A stretch of 16,395 bases of DNA from Syntrophomonas sp. UBA4911 (GCA_002398105.1 DHCD01000020.1:1-16395), one strand, 5' to 3'. Counted from the stretch's first letter, positions 1 through 8,684 are shown. The notes: generated by a model from the letters alone, not told the origin. Translations and numbers: made by a program.

Positions 1-1
1 A

Positions 2-718
2 ATTACTTTTGTACACGAGGATTTTCGCCATTTAGCGCGAATATTAAACGGGTTAGGCCTTAACAAAGTACATGGCATAATGCTGGATCTGGGGGTTTCT
101 TCAATGCAGTTGGATACTGGGGCGCGCGGCTTCAGTTATCATGAGGATGCTCCCCTGGATATGAGGATGGATACCGATCAGGCTCTGAATGCCAGAGAAA
201 TTGTAAATCAATATAGTGAAGAGGCTCTAAGTAAAATTTTATATATTTATGGTGAAGAAAGATATGCCAGAAGCATAGCCCGTTCCATCATAAGGTATCG
301 CCGGGAAAAACAGATAGAAACTACGCTTGAACTGGTGGATATTATAAAATCATCGGTTCCTGCCCGTTACAGCCGGGAAAAACACCCGGCCCGGCGTAGT
401 TTTCAGGCATTAAGAATTGCAGTCAACGAGGAACTGGATGCCCTGGAGGAAATCTTGCCAGTTGCTCTTGACTACCTGCTTACTGGGGGCAGGTTATGTA
501 TAATTACTTTTCATTCTCTGGAAGACCGTATAGTTAAGCAATTTATGCAGGAAAAAGCCAGGAACTGTATTTGCCCCCCGGGTTTCCCGGTATGTACCTG
601 TGGTCACCATGCCGATTTGAAAGTATTGACCCGCAAACCGATACTGCCGGGGGAGGATGAGTGTAATCGCAATCCCCGGGCCCGAAGCGCAAAACTCAGA
701 GTGGCGGAAAAATTATAG
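2..718 (+). CDS. rsmH: 16S rRNA (cytosine-1402-N4)-methyltransferase RsmH, C-terminal part
   Basis: The start codon lies upstream of the window, so about the last 238 residues are visible; the family is usually about 310 residues, so some 70-75 are missing. RsmH uses S-adenosylmethionine to methylate C1402 in the decoding centre of 16S rRNA. The frame is open from base 2, before the first in-frame ATG at 80. It reads into the family motif LDLGVSSMQLD, then the SRRSFQALR-like segment (ARRSFQALRIAVNEEL), FHSLEDRIVK and a C-terminal NPRARSAKLRVAE, all typical of RsmH/MraW. A cysteine-rich stretch (CICPPGFPVCTCGHH) lies near the C-terminus. It is the first gene of the classic dcw order and is followed 27 bases later by ftsL. 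The family assignment is secure; only the N-terminus is unseen. Confidence 0.96.
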   Translation: MTFVHEDFRHLARILNGLGLNKVHGIMLDLGVSSMQLDTGARGFSYHEDAPLDMRMDTDQALNAREIVNQYSEEALSKILYIYGEERYARSIARSIIRYRREKQIETTLELVDIIKSSVPARYSREKHPARRSFQALRIAVNEELDALEEILPVALDYLLTGGRLCIITFHSLEDRIVKQFMQEKARNCICPPGFPVCTCGHHADLKVLTRKPILPGEDECNRNPRARSAKLRVAEKL

Positions 719-745
719 TTCTAATATCAGGGGAGGAAGAATAAT

Positions 746-1246
746 ATGGTACAGGCGAGCCAGGCTCGCAAGGCCGAGTTTGATCATAGCTATGGCTATT
801 CTGCCGGTCAGGCGCCAGCAGTAAAGAAGGTCAGAAAGGTATACAAAAAGTCTGCCCCGGGAAAAAGAACTTTGATTAAAGTGGGTATAGCTGCATTTGC
901 TTATGCCATCATATTGGTTTACCTTTGTGTCACTGTGTCTAATATGGGATATAAGATGGTTAATCTGGAAAAAGATATTGCCAAGCTCCAGGATGCCAAC
1001 CATATGCTGGAGTTTAAGATAGCGGAGCAGGTTTCCCTGGATAGAGTAGAAATGGTGGCAACCAAGCAACTGGGAATGTGCAAGCTGGATTCCAGCAGAG
1101 CTATTGCGGTTACGGCCGGCCAGCCGGCTAAGATTCAAACAGCAGACCAGAAGGTAGCCGGTGACAAAGGGGACAATAAAAATGTGGCCGCACGGTCACT
1201 GCAAAAACTCTATAGTAATTTGATGCTGCTGGCAGAAAAACGGTAA
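746..1246 (+). CDS. ftsL: Cell division protein FtsL (septum formation initiator family)
   Basis: A 166-residue bitopic membrane protein. The basic cytoplasmic N-terminus (about residues 1-43, many Lys/Arg) precedes one transmembrane helix at about 44-66. A heptad-like extracytoplasmic helix (about 67-97, NLEKDIAKLQDANHMLEF) follows, then the segment VEMVATKQLGM that is usual in FtsL proteins. In the divisome FtsL pairs with DivIC/FtsB and FtsQ/DivIB and activates the FtsW-PBP synthase. Sequence identity in this family is low, so the call rests on topology, the coiled coil, the LGM segment and the position between rsmH and the PBP gene. A strong ribosome site (GGGGAGGA, 730-737) sits 8 bases before the ATG. 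At 166 residues it is longer than the roughly 117-residue Bacillus FtsL, with extra sequence at both ends. No divIC homologue is in the window. Confidence 0.88.
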   Translation: MVQASQARKAEFDHSYGYSAGQAPAVKKVRKVYKKSAPGKRTLIKVGIAAFAYAIILVYLCVTVSNMGYKMVNLEKDIAKLQDANHMLEFKIAEQVSLDRVEMVATKQLGMCKLDSSRAIAVTAGQPAKIQTADQKVAGDKGDNKNVAARSLQKLYSNLMLLAEKR

Positions 1247-1260
1247 TTTAAGAAAAAAAT

Positions 1261-1266
1261 GAGGTG
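1261..1266 (+). promoter_or_regulatory. Ribosome binding site deciding the class B PBP start
   Basis: GAGGTG lies 6 bases before the ATG at 1273. A GTG at 1264 is in the same frame but falls inside this Shine-Dalgarno sequence and has only an A-rich stretch upstream, so the ATG at 1273 is the likelier start. This is read directly from the sequence; N-terminal proteomics would settle it. Confidence 0.75.
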
Positions 1267-1272
1267 CATTAT

Positions 1273-3390
1273 ATGCAAACTACGAGTTTGCTGGTAAGAA
1301 AGCGTATAGCAACGCTTTTTTTCTTATTTACACTGAGTATTTTTTTGCTGGGTGGTAGAGTTTTCTGGATTCAATTTGTAAGAGGAGCAGAGCTTTCGGC
1401 CCAGGCGGAACAGAACCGTATGCGGGATGAGCCGGTAGCCTCCAAGCGAGGGATTATTTACGACCGCAACGGCAATGAATTAGCCATATCGGTCAGCGCC
1501 GACTCGGTATGTGCTTATCCGGCCGAGGTGGTAGCATCCCAGCGGCATGAGGAGATAGCCCGTAAACTGGCGACTCTGCTGGATATGGACCAGGAAAAAC
1601 TGTTGACAACTTTGACCAAGAGGACTTCCTTTGTATGGATTAAACGGCAGATAAAGCCTGAACAAGCCCAAAAGATAAGGGAAATGGATTTGCCCGGAAT
1701 CCGGCTTACCGAAGAGAGCCACCGGCAATATCCTAATGGTGTATTCTGCAGCCATGTATTGGGAATATCGGGAGTGGATAATACCGGGCTGGAGGGAATA
1801 GACCACTACTATGATGAACTGGTAGGGGGAACCAAAGGCCGGATTGTGGTGGAAAAGGACGCTGCCAACCGGCCCATACCCGAAGCCACCCATAAATATA
1901 TCAGCCCGGTTGACGGGGCTAATCTGATCTTGACCATTGACGAGACTATACAGTATATTGCCGAGAGAGAACTGGATAAGGTTTTTAAGGAGCGTCAGGC
2001 CAAAGCGGCGGCAGTAATTGTAATGGATCCCAAGACCGGAGAAATTATGGCAATGGCTTCCCGACCCACTTTTGACCCCAATAATTTTGGAAAATCTCCG
2101 GCCGCCAACCGCAGGAATTTTGCTATAAACGATGCCTATGAACCTGGCTCTACCATGAAAATAGTCACGGCGGCGATGGCTATGGAAGAAAAAGTAGTTA
2201 ATGACCAGAGCCGCTTCTTCTGTCCCGGGTATATAAAAGTAGGCAAGGAAACTATTGGCTGTGCCGATAGAAAGGCTCATGGCAGCCAAACTTTCGCCGA
2301 GATCGTAGAAAATTCGTGCAATGTTGGCTTCGTTCAGGTAGGGCTGGATATAGGGCTGGAAAAATATTTCCGCTATATTAACGCTTTTGGTTTTGGTAAA
2401 CTGACGGGCGTAGATTTGCCGGGGGAATCCGAGGGGATATTAGTCCCGGAAAAGAGCGCCAAACAGATTGACCTGGCCACTATGGCCATGGGGCAGGCTA
2501 ATGCGGTTACTCCGATACAGCTTACAGCGGCGGTAGCGGCGGTGGCCAACGATGGCAAGCTGATGAAGCCCCATGTGATGAAAAAGGTCATAGATAATAA
2601 AGGAAATGTGGTTAAAGAAAATGACCCGGTCACGGTTAAACAGGTCATATCAAAAAATACGGCTCAGCAATTATGCTCCATCCTGGAGGGGGAAGTTGTA
2701 AACGGTACCGGAAAAAATGCTTATATAGAAGGATATCGGGTGGGGGGGAAAACCGGAACCGCACAAAAAGTAGGCGCTGACGGCCGCTATATGAAAAGTG
2801 AATATGTGGCCTCATTTGTTGGTTTCGCTCCGGCAGTCGACCCTCGCCTGGTCTGCCTGGTTGTAGTTGATGCGCCGAAAGGGTATCCTTACTATGGCGG
2901 TTGGGTAGCAGCTCCGGTATTTAAAAATATTATGCAGGACGCACTTCATTATCTGGAAGTACCTATGTATAAATCGGAAGAGAATGACAAAACCATAGAG
3001 AAAGCAGAAAATGTTTTAGTCCCCGATGTGGTAAACTTACCTTTGGCGGAAGCGATTTCGGCTTTAAACAGCCGGGGGCTGAAAGCAAAGGTTAGTGGTG
3101 ATGGTAATATTGTATGGCAGCAGACCCCTAAACCAAAAACCAAGGTGCAGAAAAATGCCCAGGTAATACTATCCCTGTCTCCCTTTGAAAAGGGGGACAA
3201 AGATGGTGAAGTAACCATACCTGATCTGCAGGGGAAATCTATGCGGGAGGTAGCTAAAATTCTCTCGGATCTGGGATTGCATCTTATTCCTGAGGGGTAT
3301 GGCCTGGCCTACGAACAATCCCCGGTTGCGGGGAAAGTTGTGAGCAGAGGCTCAAGCATAAAAGTGAAGTTTCAACCGGTAGGTGAATAA
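1273..3390 (+). CDS. ftsI: Class B penicillin-binding protein (FtsI/SpoVD family) with two PASTA domains
   Basis: A 705-residue septal peptidoglycan transpeptidase that cross-links strands made by its SEDS partner FtsW. One N-terminal membrane anchor lies at about residues 13-35. The PBP dimerisation domain follows (RGIIYDRNGNELA near 60, then GLEGIDHYYDELVGG). The transpeptidase domain has all three motifs: STMK with nucleophile Ser293, SCN at 348-350 and KTGT at 493-496. Two PASTA repeats, about 581-638 and 646-704, form the C-terminus. Bacillus carries two adjacent class B genes here, pbpB and spoVD; this window has one. I recall two PASTA domains in PbpB and one in SpoVD, so this protein resembles vegetative PBP2B in layout, though clostridial homologues are often named SpoVD. 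Division versus sporulation use cannot be decided from sequence. It starts 26 bases after ftsL. Confidence 0.94.
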   Translation: MQTTSLLVRKRIATLFFLFTLSIFLLGGRVFWIQFVRGAELSAQAEQNRMRDEPVASKRGIIYDRNGNELAISVSADSVCAYPAEVVASQRHEEIARKLATLLDMDQEKLLTTLTKRTSFVWIKRQIKPEQAQKIREMDLPGIRLTEESHRQYPNGVFCSHVLGISGVDNTGLEGIDHYYDELVGGTKGRIVVEKDAANRPIPEATHKYISPVDGANLILTIDETIQYIAERELDKVFKERQAKAAAVIVMDPKTGEIMAMASRPTFDPNNFGKSPAANRRNFAINDAYEPGSTMKIVTAAMAMEEKVVNDQSRFFCPGYIKVGKETIGCADRKAHGSQTFAEIVENSCNVGFVQVGLDIGLEKYFRYINAFGFGKLTGVDLPGESEGILVPEKSAKQIDLATMAMGQANAVTPIQLTAAVAAVANDGKLMKPHVMKKVIDNKGNVVKENDPVTVKQVISKNTAQQLCSILEGEVVNGTGKNAYIEGYRVGGKTGTAQKVGADGRYMKSEYVASFVGFAPAVDPRLVCLVVVDAPKGYPYYGGWVAAPVFKNIMQDALHYLEVPMYKSEENDKTIEKAENVLVPDVVNLPLAEAISALNSRGLKAKVSGDGNIVWQQTPKPKTKVQKNAQVILSLSPFEKGDKDGEVTIPDLQGKSMREVAKILSDLGLHLIPEGYGLAYEQSPVAGKVVSRGSSIKVKFQPVGE

Positions 3391-3430
3391 GCCTTCAGTT
3401 AAAGGTCATATTGAGGGATAAAATGCCGAA

Positions 3431-3438
3431 GGGAGGAG
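3431..3438 (+). promoter_or_regulatory. Ribosome binding site deciding the TTG start of murE
   Basis: GGGAGGAG sits 6 bases before the TTG at 3445. This is a near-consensus Shine-Dalgarno sequence and supports TTG as initiator. The same bases are also codons 3-6 of a possible 24-codon ORF starting at ATG 3423 in another frame. Confidence 0.8.
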
Positions 3439-3444
3439 AAGCGT

Positions 3445-4923
3445 TTGCGATTAGATGCATTGCTAAAGGGAATCCAGTTCAGTATCGTTACCGGTGACCC
3501 GCAGGTGGATATCAGTGGCATAGCCTATGATTCCCGTCAGGTTAAATCGGGTTACCTGTTTATCTGTATCAGCGGTTTTAAAACCGACGGCCACCTCTAT
3601 ATCGAACAGGCAGTACAAAAAGGTGCTGTCGCTATCATGGTAGAGAGAGTGTGTGATTTCCCCCAAGACCTGACTATTATTAAGACTGCCGATAACAGGA
3701 GGGCTCTATCGGTTGCAGCGGCCAATTTTTATGGCCGGCCGGCCCATGACTTGCGGGTAATAGGGGTAACCGGAACCAACGGTAAAACTACTACCACTCA
3801 TTTAATCCGGGCTATTTTGGAGGAGTCCGGCTTAAAGACAAGCATAATGGGAACTTTATATGCCCGGGTCGGTAATAAGACCGTGGATTTTGGCCGTACT
3901 ACTCCCGAAGCCCTGGAAGTGGAAAGCTTTATGAGGACCAGCCGGGATAGCGGCGTTCGCTATGCGGTCATGGAAGTATCTTCCCATGCCCTTGATCTTT
4001 ACCGGGTAAGTGAGATAGATTTCAATGTTGCGGTTTTCACCAACCTTACTCAGGATCATCTGGATTACCATGACAGCATGGAAAGCTACAAGGCGGCCAA
4101 ACAAAAACTTTTTGCCATGATACCTCCCCAAGAAGGGAACCTGGTGGTGGTAAATGCAGATGATGATTATGCTCAGGACTTTATCCGGGCGGCAAAAGCA
4201 CCAGCTATAACATATGCTATAAATCATGAAAGTGATGTAAAAGCGTTAAATGTAAAAAGCAGCCTTAAAGGCAGTAGTTTCACGGTGGGCTATCAGGACC
4301 GGACTTTTAATGTAAAGATGAAACTTATTGGCTTATTCAGCGTGTATAATGCTCTGGCAGCTATTGCGGTTGCCTTAGCTGAAGGTATCAGCCCCGATAT
4401 TATACAGAAAGCATTGCAGAAAGTAGAGGGGGTACCGGGCAGGTTTGAACAGGTCGATGCGGGACAGGATTTTACCGTGGTGGTTGACTATGCCCATACT
4501 CCGGATGGGTTGGAGAATATCCTGCGCACCGGACGCAAGTTGACGGAGAAGCGATTGATAACGGTCTTTGGCTGTGGAGGGGATCGGGATCGGGGCAAAA
4601 GGCCTCTGATGGGAGAGGTTGCAGCCCGTTATAGTGATTTCTGTGTAGTTACGTCAGATAACCCACGCAGTGAAGAACCTGAAGCTATAATTGACGACAT
4701 TGTACCGGGCCTGGATAAAGTCAAAGATTCACGCTATGCCATTATAAGCGACCGCCGGGAGGCTATAAGGCAGGCTATTCATCTGGCCCGAAAAGGGGAT
4801 CTGGTAATAATCGCCGGCAAAGGGCATGAAACTTACCAGTTGGTAAAAGATAAAGTACTTGATTTTGATGATAAAAAGGTAGCTACTGAGATTTTGAAAG
4901 GATTGGGCAAGCAGTGCAGATAA
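3445..4923 (+). CDS. murE: UDP-MurNAc-L-Ala-D-Glu:meso-diaminopimelate ligase MurE
   Basis: A 492-residue cytoplasmic ATP-dependent Mur ligase that adds the third residue of the stem peptide. The N-terminal UDP-binding domain contains DSRQVKSGYLFICISG. The central ATPase domain has the P-loop GTNGKTTT at residues 110-117 (Lys114), and SSHALDLYRV and NLTQDHLDYH further on. The C-terminal domain shows DYAHTPDGLE (348-357), GCGGDRDRGKR and DNPR at 405-408. DNPR is the signature of meso-diaminopimelate-adding MurE, as opposed to lysine-adding enzymes, so the wall is predicted to be mDAP type. The TTG start is supported by its strong ribosome site. The 3' end overlaps murF by 10 bases, suggesting translational coupling. 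Length is normal for the family. Confidence 0.97.
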   Translation: MRLDALLKGIQFSIVTGDPQVDISGIAYDSRQVKSGYLFICISGFKTDGHLYIEQAVQKGAVAIMVERVCDFPQDLTIIKTADNRRALSVAAANFYGRPAHDLRVIGVTGTNGKTTTTHLIRAILEESGLKTSIMGTLYARVGNKTVDFGRTTPEALEVESFMRTSRDSGVRYAVMEVSSHALDLYRVSEIDFNVAVFTNLTQDHLDYHDSMESYKAAKQKLFAMIPPQEGNLVVVNADDDYAQDFIRAAKAPAITYAINHESDVKALNVKSSLKGSSFTVGYQDRTFNVKMKLIGLFSVYNALAAIAVALAEGISPDIIQKALQKVEGVPGRFEQVDAGQDFTVVVDYAHTPDGLENILRTGRKLTEKRLITVFGCGGDRDRGKRPLMGEVAARYSDFCVVTSDNPRSEEPEAIIDDIVPGLDKVKDSRYAIISDRREAIRQAIHLARKGDLVIIAGKGHETYQLVKDKVLDFDDKKVATEILKGLGKQCR

Positions 4924-6317
4924 ATCTCGAATTTGTTTCCCGTAGCACCGGTGGGAAGATTATATACGGAAATGATAAAGGGATTATATCCGCCATCACT
5001 ACCGACTCCCGCAGGGTGCCGCCCGGGTCGCTTTTTATCGCTCTCAAGGGGGAGCGGTTTGATGGTCATGAATTTGTTCTCCCGGCTTTGGCCCAAGGTG
5101 CCCGGGCCGCAGTTGTATCTCGAAGGCCGGTAAATTGGGAGTTCCCTGATAATACCGCCCTCATTCTGGTAGACGACACTCTGCAGGCTTTGCAGGATTT
5201 GGCTGCCTCCTACCGCATGCAGTTTAATCTGCCCTTGATAGCAGTTACCGGCAGTGTGGGCAAAACCACCACCAAAGAATTGATTGCTTCCTGTCTGGCT
5301 TTTACCTGGAAAACCCTTAAAACGGAAGGAAATCATAATAATGATATCGGGTTGCCTCTGACTTTATTGCAGCTGGATGCCGGTTATCAGGCGGCAGTGG
5401 TGGAAATGGGGATGAGGGGGCGGGGAGAAATACGGCGGCTGACCGCCATTGCCCGGCCGAGCTGTGCCCTGATCAGCAATATCGAACCGGTGCATCTGGA
5501 GAGGCTGGGCAGTATGGAGAATATAGCCCGGGCCAAATGCGAAGTGCTGACCGCCATACCCGCGGATGGTTTCGCTTTAATCAACGGTGACTATAAATTG
5601 CTGGTAAAAACGGCGGCCGAGTATTCTTGCCCGTTATATACCTTTGGTTATAATAAAGAGTGTGATTTTCAAGCCCAGGAATGTAAAATTGCCGGGTCAG
5701 GCATGCAGATCCGGATGCGGATGCCCGACGGCAAGAGGGAAGAAATATTTTTTCCTCTTCCGGCCACACGATTAGCTTTAAACGTAGTATCTGCCGCTGG
5801 TCTTTCCAGTCTCCTGGGGGTAGATTTTGCATCTATAAGAAGCCGTCTGCGTGATTACCGGCCCAGCGGCAACCGTTTACATATCGTAAGCCTTGAAGCT
5901 GGAGGAGTTATTATCAACGATACTTATAATGCCAATCCGGTTTCTATGGCCGCGGCTCTTGAAACGGGCCGGCAATTAGCTCGCCCCGGCAGGTATGCCG
6001 CTATTTTGGGAGATATGTATGAGTTGGGTCCATTGGAAGAGGAAGGACATTTGAGCGTAGGCCGAAAGGCTCATTATGAAGGGGTGGATCTGCTGGTGGC
6101 CGTGGGGGAAAAAGCCCGGGATATAGCTCGGGGCGCAATTACAGCAGGGATGGATCCCCGTCAGGTGCATTATTTTGAAACTAAAGCCGAGGGCGTACAA
6201 TATCTGCAGACCAGAGTTGATAATAGCTGGAGCATGCTTTTCAAGGCTTCTCGTGGTATGCAATTGGAAACCATGATTGATGAATTAACGGAGACAATAA
6301 TTAACCCGGGGAGGTAG
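4914..6317 (+). CDS. murF: UDP-MurNAc-tripeptide:D-Ala-D-Ala ligase MurF
   Basis: A 467-residue Mur ligase that adds D-Ala-D-Ala to complete the UDP-MurNAc-pentapeptide. The N-terminal domain contains TTDSRRVPPGSLFIALKGERFDGH, a typical MurF/MurE-type UDP-binding segment. The P-loop GSVGKTTTK starts at residue 113 (Lys117); the serine and valine in place of TN are characteristic of MurF. EGNHNNDIGLPLTLL, EMGMRGRGEI and NDTYNANPVSM (from residue 335) are MurF hallmarks. The GTG start lies inside the end of murE with a 10-base overlap. Only a weak AAAGGA is seen about 11 bases upstream, so translation probably depends on ribosomes finishing murE. The stop is 4 bases before mraY. Assignment is firm. 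Confidence 0.96.
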   Translation: MQINLEFVSRSTGGKIIYGNDKGIISAITTDSRRVPPGSLFIALKGERFDGHEFVLPALAQGARAAVVSRRPVNWEFPDNTALILVDDTLQALQDLAASYRMQFNLPLIAVTGSVGKTTTKELIASCLAFTWKTLKTEGNHNNDIGLPLTLLQLDAGYQAAVVEMGMRGRGEIRRLTAIARPSCALISNIEPVHLERLGSMENIARAKCEVLTAIPADGFALINGDYKLLVKTAAEYSCPLYTFGYNKECDFQAQECKIAGSGMQIRMRMPDGKREEIFFPLPATRLALNVVSAAGLSSLLGVDFASIRSRLRDYRPSGNRLHIVSLEAGGVIINDTYNANPVSMAAALETGRQLARPGRYAAILGDMYELGPLEEEGHLSVGRKAHYEGVDLLVAVGEKARDIARGAITAGMDPRQVHYFETKAEGVQYLQTRVDNSWSMLFKASRGMQLETMIDELTETIINPGR

Positions 6318-6321
6318 CCTG

Positions 6322-7302
6322 GTGCAGGAATATATAATAAATATTTTAATTGCGGCAGTAATTGCGGTAGTGGTTTCCGCTTTGATGGGGCCATTTATGA
6401 TTCCGTTTTTGCAGCGGCTCAAAGTGGGGCAGAGTATCAGAGAAGAAGGCCCCCACAGGCATTATGCCAAGGCGGGTACGCCAACCATGGGAGGAATCAT
6501 CATTATCACGGCGGTAATGCTGGCTACCTTTATCATGGCAGGCAGCAATGCTGAAGCCCTGGCGGCGGTATTAGTGATGATAGCTTTCGGGGGCATAGGT
6601 TTCTGGGATGATTATATCAAGGTGGTGCTTAAACGGTCACTGGGCTTGAGAGCACGGGAAAAACTGCTGCTCCAGCTTTTAATCGGCGTTCTGTTTGGGC
6701 TGCTGCTGATTTATCATCTTCACCGGGGGACCTGGATAATTATCCCTTTCAGCGGGACGGTCATTGATTTGGGATACATATATATCCCCTTTCTCATTCT
6801 GGTCCTTATAGCCACCTCCAATGCGGTGAATCTAACTGATGGCCTGGATGGGCTGGCTTCCGGGGTTACTTTTTTCGTAGCCCTGGCTTTTGTCTTGATT
6901 TGCCTCATGACAGCGCATTATCAGCTGGGGATTTTCTGTGCCGCCCTGGTGGGGGCCTGTGCCGGCTTTTTAATATTTAATCATTATCCGGCGCGGGTAT
7001 TCATGGGGGATACCGGATCTATGGCCCTGGGCGGAGCTATGGCGGCGATAGCAGCCATAACCCGTTCGGAAGTGGCTCTGCTTATCCTGGGCGGGGTCTA
7101 TGTAATAGAGGCTTTAAGTGTGATCATACAGGTAATATCGTATCAGACTACCGGTAAACGGGTGTTTCTTATGAGCCCTTTGCATCACCACTTTGAATTA
7201 AAGGGCTGGGCGGAGACTAAAGTAGTCAAGGTATTCACCCTGGCCTCTCTGGCCTTGGCGGTGTTAGGCCTGCTGGCCTTTAAAGGGATTGGAATCAGAT
7301 AG
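6322..7302 (+). CDS. mraY: Phospho-N-acetylmuramoyl-pentapeptide transferase MraY
   Basis: A 326-residue polytopic membrane enzyme that transfers phospho-MurNAc-pentapeptide from UDP to undecaprenyl phosphate, making lipid I. Hydrophobic helices run through the protein, with the cytoplasmic motifs of the family: GPHRHYAKAGTPTMGG early on, WDDYIK (Asp96 and Asp97), NAVNLTDGLDG (from residue 167, Asp173 and Asp176), MGDTGS (228-233) and the histidine triad PLHHHFELKGW (His288-290). These include the Mg2+ and substrate-binding residues known from the family. Ribosome site GGGGAGG at 6308-6314 is 7 bases before a GTG start, 4 bases after the murF stop. The murF-mraY-murD order is the usual one. 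Confidence 0.98.
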   Translation: MQEYIINILIAAVIAVVVSALMGPFMIPFLQRLKVGQSIREEGPHRHYAKAGTPTMGGIIIITAVMLATFIMAGSNAEALAAVLVMIAFGGIGFWDDYIKVVLKRSLGLRAREKLLLQLLIGVLFGLLLIYHLHRGTWIIIPFSGTVIDLGYIYIPFLILVLIATSNAVNLTDGLDGLASGVTFFVALAFVLICLMTAHYQLGIFCAALVGACAGFLIFNHYPARVFMGDTGSMALGGAMAAIAAITRSEVALLILGGVYVIEALSVIIQVISYQTTGKRVFLMSPLHHHFELKGWAETKVVKVFTLASLALAVLGLLAFKGIGIR

Positions 7303-7316
7303 GAAGTGTAAAGAGA

Positions 7317-8684
7317 TTGGAGTTTGCAGGAAAAGAGATTTTAGTAATAGGAATAGCCCGGAGCGGAATCGCGGCTGTCAAAGCCCTGGTTAAAAGGGGA
7401 GCGCTGCTGACCGCCTGTGACCGCAAGACCAGCGCTGAGTTGGGAGACAGTCTGCAGGAGCTGGTTAAACTGGGGATAGAGATATATACCGGTACCTATC
7501 CTCCAGTAAGCCGTGAAGACTATGATATGCTGATTGCCAGTCCGGGCGTGCCCCTGGATATAGATCCCCTGAAAACAGCCCGCCAGCTTAACCTGCCTAT
7601 AATAAGCGAATTGGAATTGGCTTATCATTTGAAATCCCCCGCAGTTGCAATGTATGCCATAAGCGGCACCAATGGCAAGACCACCACCGTTTCTCTGTTA
7701 CAGGCTATTTTAGACCACGACGGTCAGACGGCACTGGCCGGGGGGAATATCGGCATCCCGCTCAGCACGCTGGTTGACGGCATGTCCGCCGGGGTGATTG
7801 TGGTGGAAGCCTCCAGCTTCCAATTGGAAACCACTTTGCAATTCAGACCCCATATATCTGCCCTTTTAAATATAACCCCTGACCATCTGGATCGCCATAA
7901 GACCATGCCGGCTTATCTGGAAGCCAAATCTAAGATATTTGCCCGGCAAACCAGGGATGATTATGCGGTGTTAAATTATGAAGATGCTTATATCAGAAAA
8001 ATGGGGGAATTATGTCCGGCCCGGATAGTTTACTTTTCCACCGAGCGGGTTTTAAAAGAAGGTGCTTTTGTAAGGGATAACCTGATTTATTTTGCCCTCG
8101 ACCACCAGGTCAAGGCGATTTGCCCGGTAAACGAAGTTTCTCTTCGAGGCAAGCATAACCTGGAGAACATCCTTTGTGCGGTGGCGGTTGCTGCAATTGC
8201 CGGTGCTGAAACCAAATCCATAGGGGAAACTCTGAAAACTTTTACCGCTGTCCGGCACCGGATTGAAGAGGTGGGGGTGGTGGATGGAGTCCTCTATGTA
8301 AACGATTCCAAGGCTACCAACCCGGAATCGGCTATAAAGGCTCTGGAGTCCTTTAGCGAACCTATAGTCCTTTTGGCCGGAGGAAGAAGCAAGGGGTCCG
8401 ATTTCTCCGAATGGGCCAGGTTTATAAAAACGAGAGTAAAAGAACTGGTGCTGCTGGGGGAAGCCCGGGAAGAGATAAAGAAGGCAGTCATGGAGACCGG
8501 TTTTCAGAATATACATGAGGTAAATGATTTTAACACTGCTGTGGAGACAGCCCGGCGATTGGCGGCAGCCGGAGATGTGGTATTGCTGTCACCCGCCTGC
8601 GCCAGCTGGGATATGTTTGCCAGTTATGAACAGCGGGGGGATTTGTTCTGCGAACTCGTTGCAGCCATGCAGAAGATTAAGTGA
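7317..8684 (+). CDS. murD: UDP-MurNAc-L-alanine:D-glutamate ligase MurD
   Basis: A 455-residue cytoplasmic ligase adding D-Glu to UDP-MurNAc-L-Ala. The N-terminal Rossmann-like segment ILVIGIARSGIAAVKAL binds the UDP moiety. The central domain has SGTNGKTTT (residues 116-124, Lys121), GGNIGIPL and TPDHLDRH. The C-terminal domain has NDSKATN (329-335) and LLAGGRSKG, with SPACASWDMF close to the end, all MurD hallmarks. The TTG start is chosen because no other start codon is in frame between it and the upstream stop and it gives the usual N-terminus. The ribosome site is poor (AGGAAG, 10 bases upstream, overlapping the mraY stop), so initiation may be weak or coupled to mraY 14 bases upstream. 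A 126-base gap follows before ftsW. Confidence 0.96.
   Translation: MEFAGKEILVIGIARSGIAAVKALVKRGALLTACDRKTSAELGDSLQELVKLGIEIYTGTYPPVSREDYDMLIASPGVPLDIDPLKTARQLNLPIISELELAYHLKSPAVAMYAISGTNGKTTTVSLLQAILDHDGQTALAGGNIGIPLSTLVDGMSAGVIVVEASSFQLETTLQFRPHISALLNITPDHLDRHKTMPAYLEAKSKIFARQTRDDYAVLNYEDAYIRKMGELCPARIVYFSTERVLKEGAFVRDNLIYFALDHQVKAICPVNEVSLRGKHNLENILCAVAVAAIAGAETKSIGETLKTFTAVRHRIEEVGVVDGVLYVNDSKATNPESAIKALESFSEPIVLLAGGRSKGSDFSEWARFIKTRVKELVLLGEAREEIKKAVMETGFQNIHEVNDFNTAVETARRLAAAGDVVLLSPACASWDMFASYEQRGDLFCELVAAMQKIK

Noticed and set aside
1480..2289. Long open frame on the minus strand (about 269 codons) inside the PBP gene
   Set aside because: It lies wholly antisense to a transpeptidase with intact catalytic motifs, and its translation shows no recognisable domain. 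It is a composition shadow.
4833..5336. Minus-strand open frame across the murE-murF junction (about 167 codons)
   Set aside because: Both sense genes are intact and conserved through it, and the antisense product has no recognisable features.
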